A stretch of 64,000 nt of DNA from an uncultured Hyphomicrobiales bacterium (GCA_903902915.1 CAIUWR010000083.1:62001-126000); one strand, 5' to 3'; shown: positions 37,362-47,267, numbered from the stretch's first letter. Numbers and translations are program-made. The notes: generated by a model not told the origin, from the letters alone.

Positions 37362-38493
37362 ATGCGCGCCGAAGCCCAAGCGCTGGTCGATCAGATCAAG
37401 CAGTCCGCGGGACTGCTGAGGAGGCATCTTTGACGTCGATGCTTCAACGCGTCGTCTCGCCGAACTGAACGCCAAGGTCGAAGACCCGGATCTGTGGAAC
37501 GACGCCGACGCCGCGCAGAAAATCATGCGCGAGCGAACGGAGCTGGAAGAGCGCCTGGGCGCCGTGAGCCGTCTTGAGCGCGAGCTGGACGACGCCACCA
37601 CGCTTGTCGAGCTGGGCGAGGCCGAGAACGACGAAGCCACCGAGCAGGAGGGCGTCGAAATTCTCAAGGGCCTCAAGGCGGAAGCCGAGACCCGGCAGAT
37701 CGAGACCCTGCTGTCTGGCGAGGCTGACGCCAACGATACCTTCGTCGAAGTGCATTCCGGCGCCGGCGGCACCGAGAGCTGCGATTGGGCGCGCATGCTG
37801 GAGCGCATGTATTCGCGCTGGGCGGAGCGTCGCAAATTCACGGTCGAGGTGATCGAAGAGACGTCCGGCGACGAGGCGGGCATCAAGTCCGCCACCTTGC
37901 TGATCAAGGGCCACAACGCCCATGGCTGGATGAAGAGCGAATCGGGCGTGCACCGTCTGGTGCGCATTTCGCCCTTCGATTCGAACGCGCGGCGCCACAC
38001 CAGCTTCGCTTCCGTCTGGGTTTATCCGTCAGTCGACGACCGCATCGTCATCGACGTGAACGAGAGCGATTGCCGCATCGACACCTATCGCGCTTCTGGC
38101 GCGGGTGGGCAGCACGTCAACAAGACGGATTCGGCGGTGCGCATCACCCATGTGCCCACCGGCATCGTGGTGGCCTGCCAGTCCGAGCGCTCGCAGCACA
38201 AGAACCGCGCCACGGCGTGGAACATGCTGCGCGCGCGGCTCTATGAGCGCGAGCTGGAAATCCGCGAGGCCGCGGCCAACAAGGCGGCGGAGTCGAAGAG
38301 CGAAATCGGCTGGGGCCATCAGATCCGCAGCTATGTTCTGCAACCCTACCAGATGGTCAAGGATCTGCGCACCGGCACGGTCTCCGGCACGCCATCCGAC
38401 GTGCTCGACGGCGATCTCGACAAGTTCATGCAGGCCTCGTTGGCCCAGCGCGTCTATGGCGGCGGGCCTGACAGCGTCGAGGATGTGGACTGA
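37362..38493 (+). CDS. prfB: Peptide chain release factor 2, programmed +1 frameshift
   Basis: Recognises UGA and UAA stop codons and triggers peptide release. The gene is read in two frames. Twenty-three codons from ATG 37362 end at an in-frame TGA (37431-37433). After a +1 slip on CTT, reading resumes at GAC (37432) and continues to 38493, giving 376 residues, close to the usual RF2 length. The stop-codon-recognition tripeptide SPF (about residues 203-205, RISPFDSN) and the catalytic GGQ (about 238-240, SGAGGQHVNK) are intact. A single-frame gene caller would miss the first 54 residues, starting instead at 37525. AGAGAGC precedes the ATG. Confidence 0.96.
37419..37433 (+). promoter_or_regulatory. 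prfB frameshift signal (internal SD + CTT-TGA-C)
   Basis: AGGAGG (37419-37424), three bases, the slip codon CTT (37428-37430), then TGA C. The spacing of three bases between the internal Shine-Dalgarno and the slip codon is the same as in the E. coli prfB signal. Low RF2 makes UGA decoding slow and favours the +1 slip, an autoregulatory loop established for this gene family. Confidence 0.95.
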
Positions 38494-38501
38494 GGCGTTC
38501 A

Positions 38502-38532
38502 GTCCGGGGCGGCTCCAACAGTCGCCCCGGAC
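38502..38532. terminator. Bidirectional hairpin between prfB and the M23 gene
   Basis: GTCCGGGGCG (38502-38511) pairs perfectly with CGCCCCGGAC (38523-38532) across an 11-base loop. It lies 8 bases after the prfB stop and 19 after the convergent M23 stop. A T tract is lacking. Confidence 0.7.
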
Positions 38533-38551
38533 GAGCCTCTCCAGACGGGAG

Positions 38552-39859
38552 CTAATTCAGCTCCGCAACCTTGTCGCTGGCCCGCAGAAAACGGGCAGGA
38601 TCGACGGGCTCTCCATTCACACGCACTTCATAATGGAGATGGGATCCGGTCGAGCGGCCCGTCGATCCCACCCGACCCAGCACGTCGCCCGCTGCGATGG
38701 TCTGCCCCTCCGTCACGTTGATCGACGACAGGTGGCCATAGCGGGTGGAAAGCTCATTGCCGTGCTCGATCTCGACCATATTGCCATAGCCGCCGCTCCA
38801 GCCAGCCGAAACGACCTTTCCGGCCGCCGTCGCGCGCACGAGCGCGCCTGTCTCTTCGCGCAGATCAACGCCCGTATGGAGCGCCATGCGCCCCATGAAG
38901 GGATCCATTCGCAAGCCGAAGCCGGAGGTGACCTCCTGGCGCCCGGGGAGCGGCCGCCGGACGGGCAGGGTGGAGATGACCTGAGTGAGGCGGCTCGCCG
39001 TCTGATAGTCGGCGGAGACCCGGCTTAGTTCCTGTTCGAACGTGGACCCGTTCGGATCTGCTTTGACGGGCACGAAAGGACCGCCCATCGCTTCGCCTTT
39101 GGGCGGCGACAGGCTTTCGGGCGCCAGCCCGGCCTCGACGATGACTGACCTCAGCCGCGCAGCCTTCTGCCGGGCGATGGAGCCTATGCGGGTGACGGCC
39201 TGAACCTGCTCATGTTCGATCCGCTCCAGACCATGCGCGAGGGCGCCAAGCCGCATGGTGGCGGATGTGTCAGCTGGGGAGGCGTCGGCCTGCGGCGAGG
39301 GGGCGGGCATATCCAGACCTGAGCGGAGTTCGAGGTTCTCCGGGCGGGGTTTTTCGTTCGTTTCCTGATGAGGGATTGCGGAGGCGGATGGCCGCGTCTG
39401 CGAAAGCGCTTCGGACGTTCTGGCTGCGGCTTGAGGGATGGTGGAGGTGGCTTCCGGCGTCATGCCGATCTGTTCCGCCAGAGCTGTGACCATGGCGGAT
39501 CGGGACTCGAGCTGCGCTTGCCGGGCGAGGAGGTCGTGAACGCGCCCCTCGATGGTTCTTTGATCGAGAAGCTGGCGGCTGACCGCCCGATCAACCTGAG
39601 CGCGCATGGCGGCCAGACGATCCTCATAGGCATAATGCATGTCCGACTGGCGTCGCAGCAAAGCCTCCAGAACATCGTCGCGGAAGACCTGCCAGTAGAG
39701 CACGCCCGCGCTCGCCATCAGGCCAAGCGGCGCCGCAATCGCGATGAGGAAGAGGGCGAATGGACCGATGGCGAAGCTGCGGACTCCGTTCCTGCGCGAC
39801 ACGCTCAGGAGAAATCCGGAGGCTTTGGCCGTCTGGCTTGGCCTTGTGTGAAATGGCAT
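38552..39859 (-). CDS. Membrane-anchored M23 (LytM/DipM-like) peptidase
   Basis: A 435-residue protein: a cytoplasmic leader, one membrane helix (IGPFALFLIAIAAPLGLMASAG), a coiled-coil region (about residues 80-290) and a C-terminal M23 domain. The zinc-site motifs are intact: ALHTGVDLREE (H-x3-D) and GSHLHYEVRVNG (HxH), with NELSTRYGHLSS between them. It should therefore be an active peptidoglycan endopeptidase or, as in related divisome factors, an amidase activator. Active-site integrity favours the first. It stands alone in a convergent position to prfB. Confidence 0.9.
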   Translation of the reverse strand: MPFHTRPSQTAKASGFLLSVSRRNGVRSFAIGPFALFLIAIAAPLGLMASAGVLYWQVFRDDVLEALLRRQSDMHYAYEDRLAAMRAQVDRAVSRQLLDQRTIEGRVHDLLARQAQLESRSAMVTALAEQIGMTPEATSTIPQAAARTSEALSQTRPSASAIPHQETNEKPRPENLELRSGLDMPAPSPQADASPADTSATMRLGALAHGLERIEHEQVQAVTRIGSIARQKAARLRSVIVEAGLAPESLSPPKGEAMGGPFVPVKADPNGSTFEQELSRVSADYQTASRLTQVISTLPVRRPLPGRQEVTSGFGLRMDPFMGRMALHTGVDLREETGALVRATAAGKVVSAGWSGGYGNMVEIEHGNELSTRYGHLSSINVTEGQTIAAGDVLGRVGSTGRSTGSHLHYEVRVNGEPVDPARFLRASDKVAELN

Positions 39860-39930
39860 GGGTGGGACAATTCCATCGAACTACCCACCCATTATTTTCA
39901 ATCAAAGTTAATTTTCCGAAAATCCAGGCC

Positions 39931-40404
39931 TCACACAAGAGCCCGCGCTGCGGTCAGAACGTCCTGCGCATGGCCTGGAACCTTCACCTTGCTCCACACC
40001 TGCGCGACCTTGCCATCGGCGTCGATGAGCAGGGTGGTGCGCTCGACGCCCATGTATTTGCGGCCATACATGCTCTTCTCGACCCAGACGCCATAGGCCT
40101 CCAGCATCGCCTTGTCCTCGTCGGCGACGAGCGGAAAGTCGAGCGCGTGTTTTTTCTTGAACTTGTCGTGGCTTGTTGGGGAATCAGGAGAAACGCCGAC
40201 AACCACGGCGCCCGCCTTTTCGAAGTCTTCCCTGAGGCCGTTGAAGTCGATCGCTTCGCGCGTGCAGCCTGAGGTGTCGTCCTTGGGGTAGAAATAGAGC
40301 ACGACCTTCCGGCCCTTGAGCGACTTCAGGCTCAGCTTGCCGCCGCCGTCCGTAGGCAGATCGAATGCGGGCGCCGGTTTTCCGGCTGCGGGTAAATTCG
40401 ACAT
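39931..40404 (-). CDS. bcp: Thioredoxin-dependent peroxiredoxin, Bcp/PrxQ type, without the usual resolving cysteine
   Basis: A 157-residue peroxiredoxin that reduces hydrogen peroxide and alkyl hydroperoxides. The active-site block is YPKDDTSGCTREAIDF: the peroxidatic Cys (GCT) is present, but the cysteine that many Bcp proteins have five residues later (GCTxEAC) is Ile here. I see no other cysteine in the protein, so it should act as a 1-Cys enzyme with a partner thiol. GVSPDSPTSHDKFKKKHALDF and ARG-containing GRKYMGVERTTLL complete the family pattern. It diverges from the AsmA-like gene across 140 bases. Confidence 0.92.
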   Translation of the reverse strand: MSNLPAAGKPAPAFDLPTDGGGKLSLKSLKGRKVVLYFYPKDDTSGCTREAIDFNGLREDFEKAGAVVVGVSPDSPTSHDKFKKKHALDFPLVADEDKAMLEAYGVWVEKSMYGRKYMGVERTTLLIDADGKVAQVWSKVKVPGHAQDVLTAARALV

Positions 40405-40545
40405 GAATCGCCTTCCTTTTGTCCCAATGAATCGTCACTTGGCTTACGTGCGCTTTGTTCGGGCGGATGCACGCAGTCATAAGAAGCTGTACTTTGCCGA
40501 ATCACGGCGGCCCTTGGCAATCCGCGCAGGAAGGTTCCAGACCCT

Positions 40546-43500
40546 TTGGTCGAGCATACGCATCAAAAGCCGCGCGAGACGGCGTTGGCCAGGCTTCGCG
40601 GTTGCTTTGGGGCGCGGCGGAGCCCGGACGGCGTTCGTCTGAAGAAGCCCGGACGCGGGCCTGTGATGCGCGCCTGCGGGACCGGGATCGTCGTCATGAT
40701 GTGGATTTGCGTCATCGGCGCCGTCTGCGCTGGCGCTTTCGTCTGGCGCCTTTCCCAAGGCCCCATTTCGCTCGACCCGTTCCGGGAGCGTATTGAAAGC
40801 GCACTCGATCAGCGGCTTGGCGATGGCTACAGATTCCGCTTCGTCGAAGCGGCCATCGAAAATGGAAGCCGGGGGCCCGGCATCGCCGTTTCTGGCCTTG
40901 TGGTGACTGATTCTGGCGGGCGCACGATCCTCACTGCGCCCCGCGCCGAGGTGACGATCCATGTGCCCGCGCTCCTGATCGGCGAATTCAAGCCAGCGCG
41001 CCTCGAACTCTTTGATCTGGATGTTCGTCTGTCGGTGCTGCCTGACGGAGCGGTCTCGGTCTCGGCGGGCAATGAGCCTGTGCTTTTGAGCGCGCCGACG
41101 AAGGCGGCGGAAGCGAGCCCTGCTGGGGCGGTCGGAGCGCCGCAAACGCGCATCGCAACGCAATCGGCTGTCGAAGCCTTGCGCGCCATTTTCGATGTCG
41201 CCACCAGCCGAACGCCGATCTTGGGCGATTTGAAACATATTGGCGTCGCCCGAGGCAAGTTCACCTTCGAGGATCAGGCGACAGGCCAGGCCGTCAGCTT
41301 CGATGGGCTGGAATTCGCCTTTGACAAGGCGCGCGGCGGCGCTCATCTGGGCCTTTCGGCGCAAGGCCCCAACGGGCGCTGGCGGGTCGATGCGCGTGCG
41401 AACGGGAGCGCAGCGGAACAGGCGCTCGACATCGAGGTGAACGATCTCACCTTCGACGAGATCGCCCTTGTCAGCGGTATGCGCGATCCGCCCTTCGATT
41501 TTGATATGCCCGTGTCCGCGAAAGTGCGGCTGGCTCTGACGGCCAATGGGGAACTTGGCCCGTCCACCGGTTCGTTCTCCTGCGGCTCCGGATATTTTTA
41601 TCTCAACGATCCGGATCACGAGCCCTTGCCGGTGGATTCGCTGCAAGGAAGCTTCCGCTTCGATGCGGCGAGCCAGAACCTCATGGTCGAGGCCGCCGAA
41701 TGGCGGAGCGGGGCGTCGCGGATCGCGGCGTCAGGGACGGTCACGCCGCCGCGCGTGGCCGGCGGCGTCTGGCTGATGGAATTCGCCAGCCTGCCGGGCA
41801 GCGTATTTGGGCCTGAGCGACCCGGCGAAACACTGTTGCCCCTTGAGCGCAGCAGCCTCACTGCGCGCTATTCGCCTGATGACCATAAGTTCAGGATTGA
41901 TCATTTCGAGGCCTTCGGTCCGCAGATCAACTTCGGGGGGGCGCTGGAAGCGTCCTTTCAGGATCCGGCCCAGCCACGGCTTCAGCTTCAGCTTTCCATT
42001 AGCGCAATGCCGTCCGGCGCGATCCTGCGCCTGTGGCCAAGCAATGCGGCGCCGCCCGTGCGGGGCTATCTGCTCGACAACCTTCGCGGCGGAACCGTTT
42101 CGGGCAAGCTGGCGATTGATTTCGACGCGAACGCCTTTGCCCTCCTCAAGGAGCACACCGCGCCGCCCGACGCCTCCATGCGGATGGATTTCACCGTTTC
42201 AAATGGAGCCTTGCAGCTTCTCCCCGGCCTGCCGCCGCTTGTCGGCGTCGAGGTGGCTGGCGTCGCCACGGGCCGCACGACGAGCCTCACCTTCACGCGC
42301 GGCTTCGTCGAGGGACAGAACGGCCGTCGCCTGACGCTGCTCGACGGGACGTTTTACGCCCCCGAAAATGACAAGAAGCCGGCGCCCGCGACGGTTCTCG
42401 CGCATCTGAGCGGGTCGATGGACGCGGTGGCGGACCTTTTGGGTCGGGACGGCATGAAGCCATATGGCGGCATGCAGATCGACAGTTCGGTCATGAAGGG
42501 GCAGGTGGACGCCCAGCTCAACGTCAGCCTGAAGCTCGGCAACAAGGTCGTGAAGCCCGAGGATGCAGGCGTGCGGGTGAACGCGACCATCGCCAACCTC
42601 ACCATCGACAAGCTGGTCGGCAAGGAAAAACTCGATCAGGGGTCGCTCAGCGTCGCGAGCGACGCTACCGGATTGAGAGCGACCGGGCAGGGCCGCCTGT
42701 TCGGGGCGCCCGCGACCATCGAAATGAAAAAGGCGCCCGGCGCCGATATGGACGCCACCATCGGCTTTCAGCTCGACGAAGCGGGGCGCAACCGCATGGG
42801 CATGTCCTTTGGCACAGGCGTGACAGGCCCTATCGGGGTGCGCGTCACCTCGGCCTTCGGGGTGAAGGATCCGCCGCCTGCGCAGGTGGAGCTTGACCTC
42901 CAGCGCACCAATCTCGACGGCGTGCTGCCGGGCCTCCTGAAGCCTGCGGGCAAGGCGGCCAAGGCCACCTTCCTGCTGGATAGCGGCGCGCATGGGTTGA
43001 CGATTGATCAGCTCGTTTTCGATGTGGCCGGAGGCGCTTCGGCGCGGGGCGTCATCGAGCTGGACGCCGCTGGCGGCTTTCGTTCGGCGCGCATGTCGCA
43101 GTTGCGCCTTTCGCCAGGCGACGACATGAAGGTCGACGCCGACGACGGCAAGGATGGCGTGCGCATTACGGTGCGTGCGAGCGCGCTCGACGCCAGGCCG
43201 TTCTTCAAGGGACTTTTGGCGGACAATAGCGCGAAGGACATCAGCGCTTCGAAGGACATTGACCTGGATCTGCACGCCGCCACCGTCGTCGGCGGCAATC
43301 GCCAGACTCTTACGGGCGTGGATCTGAAAGTGTCGCGCCGAGGGGGCGGTCTGCGTAACTTCCAGTTGCAGGCGCGCGCTGGCAAGGCGCCGGTGATCGG
43401 CGTCACCACCAGTTCCGCCAGCGGCGATCCGGTCATTTCGATTTCAACCGGCGATGGCGGGGCTTTTCTGGGCTTCCTCGATTTCTACAAGCGCATGGAG

Positions 43501-44085
43501 GGCGGCAGGTTCGAGCTTGCCGCGCGCATGGACCCTGCCGGAATGGAGGGATCCTTCCGCGTGAGCGATTTCGTCCTGCGCGATGAGCCCGCCCTGCGCC
43601 GCCTCGTCTCCGAGGGCGTCGCGGCGCGTGACGAGAAGGGTGCGGTCAGGATCGACACCGGCGCCGCAGTTTTCACACGCATGCAGGCCGCCTTCACGCG
43701 GTCAGGCGACGAGATCGCCGTGCGCGATGGCCTGCTCTATGGAACCCAGATCGGGATCAAGCTGGATGGTTCGGTAGATTTCAACCGGGATCGGCTGAAT
43801 GTGGTCGGCACTTTCGTTCCGGCCTATGGGGTCAACAATCTGTTTTCCCAGATCCCGCTCTTTGGCCCGATTCTCGGCGGCGCCTCCAACGAGGGGCTCT
43901 TTGCGGTGAATTTTCGGGCGTCCGGCGCGATCAGCGCGCCGCAGCTGACCATCAATCCGCTCTCGGCCATCGCGCCGGGCTTTCTGCGCAATCTTTTCGG
44001 CGGGGGACAGATGATCGGCCCGGGGCAGATCCCGACCCTGCCCCCCATCGACCCGCAGCCTCTGGAGTTGGCGCCGAAGCGGTGA
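40546..44085 (+). CDS. Giant AsmA/DUF3971-type inner-membrane protein (YhdP-like)
   Basis: A protein of up to 1179 residues with an N-terminal membrane helix (GIVVMMWICVIGAVCAGAFVW) and then a long repeat-rich beta region in the periplasm. A DUF3971 part lies in the first half (DNLRGGTVSGKLAIDFDA), and the C-terminal AsmA-like part has LDGSVDFNRDRLNVVGTFVPAYGVNNLFSQIP. Such proteins are thought to bridge inner and outer membranes and move phospholipid. I take TTG at 40546 with AGGAAG upstream; ATG at 40666, just before the membrane helix, is a real alternative. The stop lies 8 bases from the convergent tyrS stop. Confidence 0.87.
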   Translation: MVEHTHQKPRETALARLRGCFGARRSPDGVRLKKPGRGPVMRACGTGIVVMMWICVIGAVCAGAFVWRLSQGPISLDPFRERIESALDQRLGDGYRFRFVEAAIENGSRGPGIAVSGLVVTDSGGRTILTAPRAEVTIHVPALLIGEFKPARLELFDLDVRLSVLPDGAVSVSAGNEPVLLSAPTKAAEASPAGAVGAPQTRIATQSAVEALRAIFDVATSRTPILGDLKHIGVARGKFTFEDQATGQAVSFDGLEFAFDKARGGAHLGLSAQGPNGRWRVDARANGSAAEQALDIEVNDLTFDEIALVSGMRDPPFDFDMPVSAKVRLALTANGELGPSTGSFSCGSGYFYLNDPDHEPLPVDSLQGSFRFDAASQNLMVEAAEWRSGASRIAASGTVTPPRVAGGVWLMEFASLPGSVFGPERPGETLLPLERSSLTARYSPDDHKFRIDHFEAFGPQINFGGALEASFQDPAQPRLQLQLSISAMPSGAILRLWPSNAAPPVRGYLLDNLRGGTVSGKLAIDFDANAFALLKEHTAPPDASMRMDFTVSNGALQLLPGLPPLVGVEVAGVATGRTTSLTFTRGFVEGQNGRRLTLLDGTFYAPENDKKPAPATVLAHLSGSMDAVADLLGRDGMKPYGGMQIDSSVMKGQVDAQLNVSLKLGNKVVKPEDAGVRVNATIANLTIDKLVGKEKLDQGSLSVASDATGLRATGQGRLFGAPATIEMKKAPGADMDATIGFQLDEAGRNRMGMSFGTGVTGPIGVRVTSAFGVKDPPPAQVELDLQRTNLDGVLPGLLKPAGKAAKATFLLDSGAHGLTIDQLVFDVAGGASARGVIELDAAGGFRSARMSQLRLSPGDDMKVDADDGKDGVRITVRASALDARPFFKGLLADNSAKDISASKDIDLDLHAATVVGGNRQTLTGVDLKVSRRGGGLRNFQLQARAGKAPVIGVTTSSASGDPVISISTGDGGAFLGFLDFYKRMEGGRFELAARMDPAGMEGSFRVSDFVLRDEPALRRLVSEGVAARDEKGAVRIDTGAAVFTRMQAAFTRSGDEIAVRDGLLYGTQIGIKLDGSVDFNRDRLNVVGTFVPAYGVNNLFSQIPLFGPILGGASNEGLFAVNFRASGAISAPQLTINPLSAIAPGFLRNLFGGGQMIGPGQIPTLPPIDPQPLELAPKR

Positions 44086-44093
44086 GGCCCGCG

Positions 44094-45356
44094 TTACCGC
44101 GGGGCCAGCAGAATGTGTTTCTTGCGGCCGAAGGAGAGCTTGATCACGCCTTCGCCCATCAGGTCGGCGTTGGACAGCTGGGCGCGTTCGTCCGTCACCG
44201 GCGCGTCATTCACCCGCAATCCGCCGCTCTTCACCTGACGGCGCGCCTCGCCCGTCGACGGCACGAGTCCCACCTTCACGAAGGCGTTGAGCACGCCGAC
44301 GCCGACCGCAAGCTCACTGGCCGCGATCTCGACTGTGGGAAGGGACGTGGCGAGGGAGCCTTCCTCGAAGGTCTGGCGGGCGGTCTGCGCCGCAGCCTCG
44401 GCGCGTTCGCGCCCATGCAGCATGGCGGTGGCTTCCGTGGCGAGGATCTTCTTCGCCTCGTTGATCTCCGCGCCTGCGAGGGCTTCCAGCTTGCGGATCT
44501 CGTCCATCGGCAGTTCGGTGAACAGCTTGAGGAAGCGGCCCACGTCCGCGTCCTCGGTGTTGCGCCAATATTGCCAGTAGTCATAGACCGGCAGCATGTC
44601 CGCGTTGAGCCAGATGGCGCCAGCGGCGGTCTTGCCCATCTTGGCGCCCGAGGCGGTGGTCAGCAGGGGCGAGGTCAGCGCATGAAGCTGCGGCGCGCCC
44701 ATGCGGCGGCCAAGGTCGATGCCGGTGACGATATTGCCCCACTGGTCCGAGCCGCCCATCTGCAACAGGCAGCCGTAGCGCCGATGCAGCTCCACAAAAT
44801 CATAGGCTTGCAGGCACATGTAGTTGAATTCGATGAAGGAGAGTTCCTGATCGCGCTCAAGGCGCATCTTCACCGAATCCATCGACAGCATGCGGTTGAC
44901 CGAGAAGTGACGGCCCACATCGCGTAGGAAGTCGATGTAGTTCAGCGCCGTCAGCCATTCGGCGTTGTCGGGCATGACGGCGTCGGTGAAGGCGTCGCCG
45001 AAGGTGAGGAATTTGGAGAAGACCTGCTTGATGCTGGTCTTGTTGGCCTCGATGTCGGCGAGGGAGAGCATGCGGCGGCTCTCGTCCTTGCCGGAAGGAT
45101 CTCCCACCCGCGTGGTGCCCCCGCCCATGAGCGGCACGGGCTTGCCGCCGGTCTTCTGCAACCAGCGCAGCATCATGATCTGCACCAGCGAGCCCACATG
45201 CAGCGAAGAGGCGGTGCAGTCGAAGCCGATATAGGCGATCAGCTCGCCCGCCTTGGCCTTGGCGTCGACCCCTTCGAAGTCGGAGCACTGGTGAATATAG
45301 CCGCGCTCCATGAGCACGGAGAGGAAATCGGATTTGGGAACGAACGATGCGGACAT
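44094..45356 (-). CDS. tyrS: Tyrosyl-tRNA synthetase
   Basis: Charges tRNA-Tyr. The 420-residue class I synthetase has the HIGH-type motif in SSLHVGSLV (near residue 53), [15 protein letters not shown], and the tyrosine/adenylate pocket [16 protein letters not shown]. The KMSKS-type loop is [14 protein letters not shown], and the C-terminal S4 RNA-binding domain contains [18 protein letters not shown]. The ATG at 45356 gives the standard start. It diverges from the toxin-antitoxin pair. Confidence 0.97.
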   Translation of the reverse strand: MSASFVPKSDFLSVLMERGYIHQCSDFEGVDAKAKAGELIAYIGFDCTASSLHVGSLVQIMMLRWLQKTGGKPVPLMGGGTTRVGDPSGKDESRRMLSLADIEANKTSIKQVFSKFLTFGDAFTDAVMPDNAEWLTALNYIDFLRDVGRHFSVNRMLSMDSVKMRLERDQELSFIEFNYMCLQAYDFVELHRRYGCLLQMGGSDQWGNIVTGIDLGRRMGAPQLHALTSPLLTTASGAKMGKTAAGAIWLNADMLPVYDYWQYWRNTEDADVGRFLKLFTELPMDEIRKLEALAGAEINEAKKILATEATAMLHGRERAEAAAQTARQTFEEGSLATSLPTVEIAASELAVGVGVLNAFVKVGLVPSTGEARRQVKSGGLRVNDAPVTDERAQLSNADLMGEGVIKLSFGRKKHILLAPR

Positions 45357-45473
45357 GACGACCTCGCGGGATGGGCGAGGTTTAGGGGAGGGGCGGGTGA
45401 AGCGCAATGGCGGCTTGCGAGGGGGTGGAAATTCGATGAGATTCGTGTAACATGTGACGGAAGGAGCATTACG

Positions 45474-45719
45474 ATGGCGCATGCCCCAAAGACGCCCATT
45501 CCACGCAGTCCGATCCCTGCGCCCCGGCGCATGGCGACCTATCGCCAGAGGATGCGCGCCGCTGGGCTGCGGCCTATTCAAATTTGGGTTCCCGACAGCC
45601 GTGACCCCGCTTTCGCCGAAAAGTGCCGCCAGCAGGCCTTGGCCATTGCTGCGGGAGATCCGGCGGGGGACGAGTTGATGGACTTCGTCGATAATCTCTA
45701 CGAATGGCCGGAGGACTGA
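45474..45719 (+). CDS. MazE-type antitoxin (DUF3018 family)
   Basis: An 81-residue predicted antitoxin. The Pro-rich N terminus leads to [36 protein letters not shown], the DUF3018 pattern: a ribbon-helix-helix-like DNA-binding segment (positions ~20-45). An acidic toxin-wrapping tail follows ([16 protein letters not shown]). AAGGAG precedes the ATG. The stop overlaps the toxin start (TGATG), the usual arrangement for cotranslated toxin-antitoxin pairs. It probably represses its own promoter in 45357-45473. Confidence 0.88.
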   Translation: MAHAPKTPIPRSPIPAPRRMATYRQRMRAAGLRPIQIWVPDSRDPAFAEKCRQQALAIAAGDPAGDELMDFVDNLYEWPED

Positions 45720-46045
45720 TGCGCCGCGGCCAATTCGTCGTGGTTGCGACACAGGGGGATTATGGGAAGCCGCGACCGGCGCTCGTCGTGCAGAGCGATC
45801 TCTTCGCGACTTTGCCTTCCGTGGTGATTTGTCCGCTCACGACGACGCTGCGGGAGGAGGTTGATCTGATCCGCATCACCGTGGAGCCTTCTGAGCGGAA
45901 CGGGCTGCGTTCAACCTCGCAGATCGCCATTGATAAGATCACCGTGACAAAACTGGCGCGCATTGGAGGTGTCATCGGCGAGGCCGATGATGCGCTCATG
46001 CTCCGGGTGAACCGCGCCTTGGCTATCTTTCTAAGTATCGCCTGA
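45719..46045 (+). CDS. PemK/MazF-family toxin (endoribonuclease)
   Basis: A 108-residue protein with the MazF-like fold. [25 protein letters not shown] forms the first strands and the family motif [19 protein letters not shown] and [20 protein letters not shown] are the second and third conserved blocks; the Thr/Ser and Asp/Lys of the RNA-cleavage site lie here. It should cut mRNA when free of antitoxin. I use ATG 45719, overlapping the antitoxin stop; an ATG at 45704 in the same frame would add five residues. Confidence 0.88.
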   Translation: MRRGQFVVVATQGDYGKPRPALVVQSDLFATLPSVVICPLTTTLREEVDLIRITVEPSERNGLRSTSQIAIDKITVTKLARIGGVIGEADDALMLRVNRALAIFLSIA

Positions 46046-46138
46046 AGCGCCCACCGTCGATTTCGCCCATCCGTGGCGCGCAGGCCGCAGCCTTGAACGC
46101 AGCCAGCTGCTAGCCTTGCCGCTCACGCGGAATCGTTC

Positions 46139-47266
46139 ATGCCCCTTTTCACGGCCATCGGCCTCATGTCCGGCACTTCCATGGATGGGGTGGACGTCGC
46201 CCTCATTCAGACCGACGGGCGCGAGGAGGTGCGGCAAGGCCTCTCCCTGTTTCGTCCCTATGGCGCCGCCGACCGCAAGCTGCTGCGCGCTGCGCTGGAA
46301 GAGGCTGTGGATCTGACGGACCGCGCCGCCCGGCCGCCCGCCATCCTCGCCTGCGAGCGCATGGTCACGCGGCGCCATGGGGAGGCGGTGGAGCGCTTCC
46401 TCGAGCAGAACGGAATCGCGGCGGCCACGGTCGATGTGGTGGGTTTTCATGGCCAGACGGTCATTCATCGCCCGCGCGCGGGGCTGACGGTGCAGATCGG
46501 CGATGGGCAGGCGCTGGCGGATCGACTGGGCGTTCCGGTGGCCTATGATTTCCGCGCCGCCGATGTGGCGTCTGGGGGCGAGGGCGCTCCCGTTGTGCCG
46601 GTCTACCACCGGGCCTTGATCGAGGCGGCGAAAATCGCCGGGCCGGTCGCGTTCCTGAACATCGGCGGCGTCGCCAATGTCACCTATGTGGACGACGGCT
46701 TCGATCCCATCGCCTGCGACACCGGGCCGGGCAATGCGCTGCTGGACGATCTGATGCACGCCCGGGTGGGCAAACCCATGGATCGAGGCGGGCGCACTGC
46801 GGCGAAGGGACGGGTCGATGAGGCTGCGCTAGAGCTTTTGCTGGATCATCCATACTTTGAGGTTGAGCCGCCTAAGTCTCTGGATAGAAATGCTTTTTCG
46901 CGAAAAATTGTGGATTTGCTTTCGCTGGAGGACGCGGCCGCGACCCTCACTGCTTTCACCGCCGCCAGCGTGGCGCAGCTTCTGCCGCATTTGCCCAAGT
47001 GGCCTGGCGAGCTGGTGGTCTGCGGTGGCGGCGCGCGCAATCCGACCCTGATGCGGGAGCTCGCGAAGCGTCTGGGCTGCAAGGTCACGAGCGCGGAGCA
47101 GCATGGCTGGTCCGTCGACGCCATGGAGGCGCAGGCCTTTGGCTACCTGGCCGTGCGCTGCATGGAGGGTCTGCCCATCACCTTCCCGACGACGACGGGC
47201 GTCCCGGCGCCGCAGATTGGCGGCGTGTTGGCGAGGCCCGCTTCAGGGAAGCGGGCGCTGGCCTGA
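46139..47266 (+). CDS. anmK: Anhydro-N-acetylmuramic acid kinase
   Basis: Phosphorylates and opens 1,6-anhydro-MurNAc from turned-over peptidoglycan. The 375-residue ASKHA-fold kinase has the nucleotide loop GLMSGTSMDGVDVALI at the N terminus, VVGFHGQTVIHRP, the adenosine motif LNIGGVANVTYV, the catalytic-region DTGPGNALLDDLM, and VVCGGGARNPTLM. The length is standard. Its stop leaves one base before the convergent hydrolase stop. Confidence 0.95.
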   Translation: MPLFTAIGLMSGTSMDGVDVALIQTDGREEVRQGLSLFRPYGAADRKLLRAALEEAVDLTDRAARPPAILACERMVTRRHGEAVERFLEQNGIAAATVDVVGFHGQTVIHRPRAGLTVQIGDGQALADRLGVPVAYDFRAADVASGGEGAPVVPVYHRALIEAAKIAGPVAFLNIGGVANVTYVDDGFDPIACDTGPGNALLDDLMHARVGKPMDRGGRTAAKGRVDEAALELLLDHPYFEVEPPKSLDRNAFSRKIVDLLSLEDAAATLTAFTAASVAQLLPHLPKWPGELVVCGGGARNPTLMRELAKRLGCKVTSAEQHGWSVDAMEAQAFGYLAVRCMEGLPITFPTTTGVPAPQIGGVLARPASGKRALA

Positions 47267-47267
47267 G

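Noticed and set aside
37525-38493. prfB as a simple gene starting at 37525
   Set aside because: Would lack the conserved N-terminal domain start. The exact frameshift signal and the 23-codon first frame explain the missing part.
42199-43275. 358-codon minus-strand open frame opposite the AsmA-like gene
   Set aside because: Shadow of the plus-strand gene, which has continuous, recognisable coding sequence across the region.
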